Below are positions 60,083-64,000 of a stretch of DNA of 64,000 nt, one piece after another. This DNA is from Amycolatopsis nivea (GTDB lineage Bacteria; Actinomycetota; Actinomycetes; Mycobacteriales; Pseudonocardiaceae). The notes below the pieces were generated by a model. It ran no database searches and was not told the DNA's origin. It saw only the letters and a program-made list of their open reading frames with translations. The stretch is from positions 186,001-250,000 of the forward strand of contig NZ_SDLT01000002.1 of the NCBI RefSeq assembly GCF_004522235.1. The letters are read 5' to 3'. Every line of letters begins with the position of its first letter. Positions within the stretch are counted from its first letter, which is position 1. The translations under genes were made by a program, and so were the position numbers.

Positions 60083-60828
60083 CAGAAGCCGCCCACCGGC
60101 GTCCGGTCGGCCCAGGCGCCGAGGTGCGTCATGCGTTCGGCGACCGCCGTCGCGGTCGGCCGGTGCAGCTCGCCGGCGACGCGGCCGTCCGCGAGGAAGA
60201 CGACGCGATCCGCGTAGGAGGCCGCGACCGGGTCGTGTGTCACCATCACGACGGTCAGCCCGCCGCGCACCGATTCCGAGAGCAGGCCGAGGATTTCACT
60301 GGCGGTACGGGTGTCCAGCGCGCCGGTCGGCTCGTCGGCGAACAGCACGGCCGGGCGGCTGACCAGCGCGCGAGCGATCGCCACCCGCTGCTGTTGACCA
60401 CCGGACAACTGACCCGGCAGGTGCTTGCGCCGGTCGCCCAGCCCGACGTGCCCGAGCATCTCGGCGACGCGGCGGCGGTCCGGACGACGACCGGCCAGCC
60501 GTAGCGGCAGCACGACGTTCTGCTCGACGGTCAGCGCGGGCAGCAGGTTGAACGCCTGGAAGACGAATCCGACCTTGTCCCGGCGCAGCTTCGTGAGCCG
60601 CGTTTCGGAGAGCTTGCCCAGTTCCTGGTCGTCGAGCAGGACCGAACCGCTCGTCGGCCGGTCGAGTCCGGCCGCGCAGTGCAGGAACGTGCTCTTGCCC
60701 GAGCCCGACGGGCCCATCACCGCGGTGAACCCCCCGCGCGAGAAGGACAGGCTCACCCCGTCCAGTGCCGTGACCCGGCCGTATTCCTTGCGGACGGATT
60801 CAAGCCGCACCGCTTCCCCAGTCGCCAT
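60082..60828 (-). CDS. ABC exporter ATPase, MacB/LolD type
   Basis: A 248-residue ATPase: VMGPSGSGKSTFLHCAAGLDRP is Walker A, LPGQLSGGQQQRVAIARALVSRPAVLFADEP the signature and Walker B, and VMVTHDPVAASYAD the H-loop. GLDRPTSGSVLLDDQELGKLSETRLTKLRRDKVGFVFQAFNLLP is typical of the MacB/BceA group. ATG 60828 begins MATGEAVRLESV; the frame to 60876 lacks support. TGATG overlap with the permease. GTTTTCCCC occurs twice upstream, 23 bases apart. Confidence 0.93.
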   Translation of the reverse strand: MATGEAVRLESVRKEYGRVTALDGVSLSFSRGGFTAVMGPSGSGKSTFLHCAAGLDRPTSGSVLLDDQELGKLSETRLTKLRRDKVGFVFQAFNLLPALTVEQNVVLPLRLAGRRPDRRRVAEMLGHVGLGDRRKHLPGQLSGGQQQRVAIARALVSRPAVLFADEPTGALDTRTASEILGLLSESVRGGLTVVMVTHDPVAASYADRVVFLADGRVAGELHRPTATAVAERMTHLGAWADRTPVGGF

Positions 60829-60905
60829 GGGGAAAACGCTATGGCCTGCCGGGGGAAAACACCCTGGGGCGCACACGCCGGGACGGGGTAGGGCTGTCCC
60901 TACCG

Positions 60906-61673
60906 CTAGGTGCGGCGGCGGTTGCCGAACCCGCCGGCGAGCTTGCGCAGCACCGGACGCGGCAGCAGTCCGCCGATCCCGACCAGGGCCTTGTACTGCA
61001 GGCTCGGCACCGAGATCACCTTGCCGCGGCGCAGGTCAGCGAGGGCTTCGTCGACGACCTGGGCCACGTCGAGCCAGAACGCCTTCGGCCCCTCCCGCCG
61101 CAGCCCGGCGCGCTCGTGGAACTCGGTGTGGGTGAAACCGGGGCACAGCGCCATCATCCGCACGCCCTTCGGCAGCGACATCGCGATGCCCTCGGTGAAC
61201 GACGTGACCCAGTTCTTGCTGGCGGTATACGTCGAACCGCGACCGGAGAAGAAGCCCGCGACACTGCTGACGTTGATGATGTCGCCGCGGCCGCGCTCGA
61301 CCATGCCCGGCAGCGCCGCCCGGGTCAGCTGCAGCACGGCGGTCACGTTGACGTCGAGCTGACGCTGCAGGTCCTCGGCCGGGATCTCCCAGAACTCGCC
61401 GCTCAGCCCGAACCCCGCGTTGTTGACCAGCAGGTCGACCGGCCGGGTTCCGAGCAGCTCAGCGACCCGGCCGCGACCGTCCACTTCGGACAGATCGGCG
61501 GACAGCACGGTCACCTCGACGCCGTGCTCCGCGCGCAGCTTCTCGGCCAGCGCGGTCAGCCGCTCCTCGTCCCTGGCGACGAGGACGAGGTCGTGCTTCT
61601 CGGCGGCGAGCCGGCGCGCGAATTCCGCGCCGATGCCCGCGGTGGCTCCCGTGATCACAGAACTGGTGGTCAT
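60906..61673 (-). CDS. SDR oxidoreductase
   Basis: A 255-residue classical [11 protein letters not shown] at 8-15, NNAG in [12 protein letters not shown], and catalytic Y-x3-K in [12 protein letters not shown] with SS just before (NVSSVAGFF). [14 protein letters not shown] at the end resembles the tail of lipid-modifying SDRs such as mycobacterial CmrA-like enzymes. Substrate unknown. It diverges from the secreted repeat protein. Confidence 0.9.
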   Translation of the reverse strand: MTTSSVITGATAGIGAEFARRLAAEKHDLVLVARDEERLTALAEKLRAEHGVEVTVLSADLSEVDGRGRVAELLGTRPVDLLVNNAGFGLSGEFWEIPAEDLQRQLDVNVTAVLQLTRAALPGMVERGRGDIINVSSVAGFFSGRGSTYTASKNWVTSFTEGIAMSLPKGVRMMALCPGFTHTEFHERAGLRREGPKAFWLDVAQVVDEALADLRRGKVISVPSLQYKALVGIGGLLPRPVLRKLAGGFGNRRRT

Positions 61674-61734
61674 GTGGGTGAAGCTACCCGTTTTTCAGCT
61701 GCGTTTGCGCTGGTGGCGCAGTATGGTCCGGCGC

Positions 61735-62604
61735 ATGGGCAAGCACACCAAGCGGACGCCCGGATATCTGCCCCGGATGGCCGCCGGTGCGGCACCCCTC
61801 GCTCTGTTGCTCGCCGGCCCGGCTGCGGCGCTGGCGGACACCCCGCGCGGGGGACTGCCGCTCGACCTGCACCAGCACGGTTCCTCCACCGACCTCCAGT
61901 TCACCCGCGACGAGGCGCTCACGACGCGCGATCTGCCCGCGTCCGCCGCGTCGAACCTGCACCAGGCGCTCGCTCCGGACGCCGCCGGCCAGTCCCAGAC
62001 GCACGACCTGCGTCTCGGCGAGGCAGGCCGCGCGTTCACCGGCAACGACCTCGGCGCGCACCACACGCAGCCGTTCGACGGTGCGCACGTAGCCGGTCTG
62101 GACCAGTCCATGCGGCACGGCGTCCGGCTGCCCCAGGGCGTCGAAGCGCTCTCCAGCAGCAAGACCGGCGCCGAATCCGGTCTGGCCGGCCGATTCTCCG
62201 GCGACCTGATGAGCGGCAGCCGCGTCGAACGCACCTCCGCGGACGCCGTCGACCTCGGCCCGGCGGGCTCGGTGGTCGCGAACTCCGACGAAAGCGTGCT
62301 CGGCCAGTTCACCGGCAAGCTCGACGTCGCGCGGCTGGAGTCCACCGAGCGGCACAGCGTGTCCGGCGACCTCGGCCCGGTGCACACGCTGGCCGCGACG
62401 AGCCAGTCGACCGCCGAGCGCACCGAGCGGTTCCACGGCGAACTGTCGGCCGCGGACATCGCGGCGGCGCGGGCGAGCACCGCTTCTACCGTGGGTGTCC
62501 CGGTTACCCGGAGCCAGCACGTGGGCGCCGAGGTGCTCGGAAATCCGGTCATCGACAACGGATGGACAGTTTCCGGGCCGCCGTTCACTTTCTCGCCCGG
62601 CTGA
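61735..62604 (+). CDS. Secreted protein with ~40-residue internal repeats, unknown function
   Basis: A 289-residue protein with a signal peptide (basic start, hydrophobic MAAGAAPLALLLAGPAAALADT). The mature part shows three related segments starting FSGDL (154), FTGKL (192) and FHGEL (233), each followed by an ER/DLGP-type stretch, giving a period of about 40 residues. It is rich in His, Ser and Thr and lacks Cys. No known domain. A TATGGT box ends seven bases before the ATG, so the mRNA is probably leaderless. Confidence 0.75.
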   Translation: MGKHTKRTPGYLPRMAAGAAPLALLLAGPAAALADTPRGGLPLDLHQHGSSTDLQFTRDEALTTRDLPASAASNLHQALAPDAAGQSQTHDLRLGEAGRAFTGNDLGAHHTQPFDGAHVAGLDQSMRHGVRLPQGVEALSSSKTGAESGLAGRFSGDLMSGSRVERTSADAVDLGPAGSVVANSDESVLGQFTGKLDVARLESTERHSVSGDLGPVHTLAATSQSTAERTERFHGELSAADIAAARASTASTVGVPVTRSQHVGAEVLGNPVIDNGWTVSGPPFTFSPG

Positions 62605-62844
62605 GTTCACCACCAGGCCGGGTCCGCTTTCGGCAACCGAGTCCGGACCGTTTCCGGATCGTGAAACGACCCTCGGCCGAAGCCGTCGTGAGCTGCGGGA
62701 CGTCACCCGTTCGCCGTAACGAAGGCCGCGCTTCCTTTACCCACCGTGGCGGTTCGGCGCGCGAATCCGGGCTCGACCAGGTGGCGCCGCCACCTGGAGA
62801 GTCCCCAGCGGGAGGCCCGCATCCGCTTGGATAGCCTGCGGGGC
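62605..62844. other. 240-bp spacer upstream of the arabinosyltransferase gene
   Basis: Contains a 21-bp palindrome at 62777-62797 and the TAGCCT box at 62832-62837. No coding sequence recognised. Confidence 0.55.
62777..62797 (+). promoter_or_regulatory. 21-bp palindrome in the arabinosyltransferase promoter region
   Basis: CCAGGTGGCG-c-CGCCACCTGG, perfect 10-bp arms with one central base. It ends 35 bases before the -10-like TAGCCT, so it may be an operator, or a terminator for the upstream gene. Confidence 0.55.
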
Positions 62845-64000
62845 GTGGTCGACCTCGAATCCGCTGCCGCCGAATCGGCGTCTCCGACAGCTGCCGGCAA
62901 GAGCAAAGCCGGGCGTCGGGCGCGGCTGCTCGCTGCGGTTTTCGGAATCGCCGGCGCGATTCTCGCGATCGCGATCCCGTTCCTGCCCGTCACGCTCGAG
63001 CAAACCACCCTCGACTGGCCGACCGCCCAGGGCGGCACCAGGGCGGTGTCCGCCCCGCTGACCGCGCAGGCGCCGATCTCGCTTGACGCGAAGGTCTCGT
63101 GCGCGACCGCACGGGCGCTCGACGCGCGCACCGACGGCAACGCCGTGCTGTTCAGCACCAACCCGCCGAACTCCAGCATCGGCACCGTCACCGGGATGGC
63201 CCTGCAGGTCGGCGACGGTCAGCTCACGCTTTCCTCACAGGGCCAGCAGCTCGGCGCGGCCCCGATCGGCGAGGGCGACTGCACGATCACCGTGCATTCC
63301 GACCCGAAGCACACGACCGCGTCCGTCGGCGGCGCCCACCTGGCGGACGTCAGCGACGACCACCGGCCGCAGCTCACCGGCTTCTTCTCCGACCTCAACA
63401 ACCAGGACGACACGCACGGCCTTTCGGTTTCCGCGCAGGTCGACAACCGCTGGGCCAGCACGGCGACCGGCATCAAGCTGGCCGCCATCGTGCTGTCGGT
63501 GCTCTGCTTCATCGGCGCGGTGCTCGCGCTGTACCGCCTCGACCGGCTCTCCGGCCGGCGCGCGCCCCGGCTGGCCAAGCGCGGCTGGTGGAAGCTGAAA
63601 TTCCTCGACATAGCCGTCCTCGGCACGCTCGGCGTCTGGTGGCTGATCGGCGCGATGACCGCCGACGACGGCTACTTCACGACCATGGCGCGCGTCCGCG
63701 GCGACGCCGGGTACATCGGCGAGTACTACCGGTGGTTCGCCGCGCCGGACGCGCCGATGGCGTGGTTCGTCGACATCTACGCGGCCATGACCAAGGTCAG
63801 TTCGCTGACGCCGTGGATGCGGCTGCCGTCGCTGTTGATGGGCGTCGCCTGCTGGATGCTGATCAGCCGGGGCGTGCTGCCCCGGCTCGGCAGGCAGGTG
63901 CGGATCAGCAGCGCGGCCGGCTGGGCGGCGGGCGCGGTCTTCCTCGCGTTCTGGCTGCCCTACGACAACGGCCTGCGCCCGGAAAACCTGGTCGCGCTGC
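62845..64000 (+). CDS. Arabinosyltransferase of the Emb family (3' truncated)
   Basis: The first 385 codons of a large multi-TM GT-C glycosyltransferase that adds arabinose to arabinogalactan using decaprenylphosphoryl-arabinose. After GTG 62845 a TM segment (LLAAVFGIAGAILAIAIPFLPV) leads into the extracytoplasmic region, TM helices resume near residue 210, and DDGYF with surrounding TADDGYFTTMARV is the catalytic Asp pair of Emb proteins; NGLRPENLVAL at the edge is the next conserved loop. TAGCCT lies seven bases before the start, with no Shine-Dalgarno, so the transcript is likely leaderless. It continues beyond the window. Which of EmbA, B or C it matches cannot be decided here. Confidence 0.92.
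   Translation, partial: MVDLESAAAESASPTAAGKSKAGRRARLLAAVFGIAGAILAIAIPFLPVTLEQTTLDWPTAQGGTRAVSAPLTAQAPISLDAKVSCATARALDARTDGNAVLFSTNPPNSSIGTVTGMALQVGDGQLTLSSQGQQLGAAPIGEGDCTITVHSDPKHTTASVGGAHLADVSDDHRPQLTGFFSDLNNQDDTHGLSVSAQVDNRWASTATGIKLAAIVLSVLCFIGAVLALYRLDRLSGRRAPRLAKRGWWKLKFLDIAVLGTLGVWWLIGAMTADDGYFTTMARVRGDAGYIGEYYRWFAAPDAPMAWFVDIYAAMTKVSSLTPWMRLPSLLMGVACWMLISRGVLPRLGRQVRISSAAGWAAGAVFLAFWLPYDNGLRPENLVAL

Noticed and set aside
60829..60860. GTTTTCCCC direct repeat (two copies, 23 bases apart) before the ABC exporter ATPase
   Set aside because: Possible binding site of an unlinked response regulator, but only nine bases long and with no regulator nearby; too weak to list as a site.

Overview
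The window is GC-rich DNA with dense genes on both strands, frequent GTG starts and many ATGA or GTGA overlaps. It looks like chromosome of an actinomycete with an arabinogalactan-type wall, most likely a Pseudonocardiaceae member such as Amycolatopsis. The evidence is the Emb-type arabinosyltransferase entering at the right edge, F420-dependent (LLM and PPOX) enzymes, DUF5753- and MmyB-type HTH regulators, and a DasR-like site at nagA. A backbone of six genes (DUF3151 at 9 kb, fba at 18 kb, DedA at 31 kb, GH76 at 52 kb, SpoU methyltransferase at 54 kb, pyrE at 57 kb) appears in the order and strands I recall for Rv0360c to Rv0382c of Mycobacterium tuberculosis, with blocks of accessory genes between them. 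No tRNA, rRNA, insertion sequence, prophage or CRISPR array was seen.

Layout. 0-9 kb: the end of a DAG-kinase-like gene, a secreted HNH nuclease, a secreted GH18 enzyme, an FAD oxidoreductase, an MFS exporter, a membrane diguanylate cyclase, a GNAT enzyme and a DUF5753-type regulator. 9-17 kb: DUF3151, a polytopic membrane protein, a UvrD-type helicase with a NERD-like N-terminus, two divergent secreted glycosidases (one GH29) and an AAA_14/DUF4143 ATPase. 17-28 kb: MBL hydrolase, fba, an F420 enzyme, an aldo/keto reductase and a redox cluster. That cluster holds an SDR, a PPOX enzyme, an alcohol dehydrogenase with a divergent MmyB-type regulator, and a three-gene operon of Baeyer-Villiger monooxygenase, PF10118 protein and ferredoxin reductase. 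28-38 kb: sigma factor, nagA, DedA, a FAD-linked oxidase, a methyltransferase, and two regulator/target pairs with clear paired TetR operators (SDR and MFS).

38-43 kb holds a translationally coupled operon: MarR, a 14-TM MFS exporter with three C-terminal carboxypeptidase-regulatory-like domains, and a leaderless protein with a fourth such domain fused to YceI. 43-52 kb is a sugar or polyol locus: an ABC importer, two kinases, an unrecognised Trp-rich protein and an SDR, all on the minus strand. It diverges from a LacI regulator across a perfect 24-bp palindrome, and the regulator is followed by a LacI paralogue without a DNA-binding domain.

52-64 kb: a GH76 protein with a hexapeptide-repeat N-terminus, SpoU methyltransferase, DUF2784, an operon of ECF sigma factor, zinc-finger/Asp23 fusion, Asp23 and a small protein, then pyrE, an FtsX-type ABC exporter, an SDR, a secreted repeat protein and the start of the arabinosyltransferase gene. 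Many genes have a TANNNT hexamer 6-8 nt before the start codon and no Shine-Dalgarno sequence, so leaderless transcripts are probably common here. The candidates most worth study are the MarR/MFS-repeat/YceI operon, the probable di-iron protein in the monooxygenase operon, the HTH-less LacI paralogue, the zinc-finger/Asp23 fusion and the decaying copies of a TetR 3' end.
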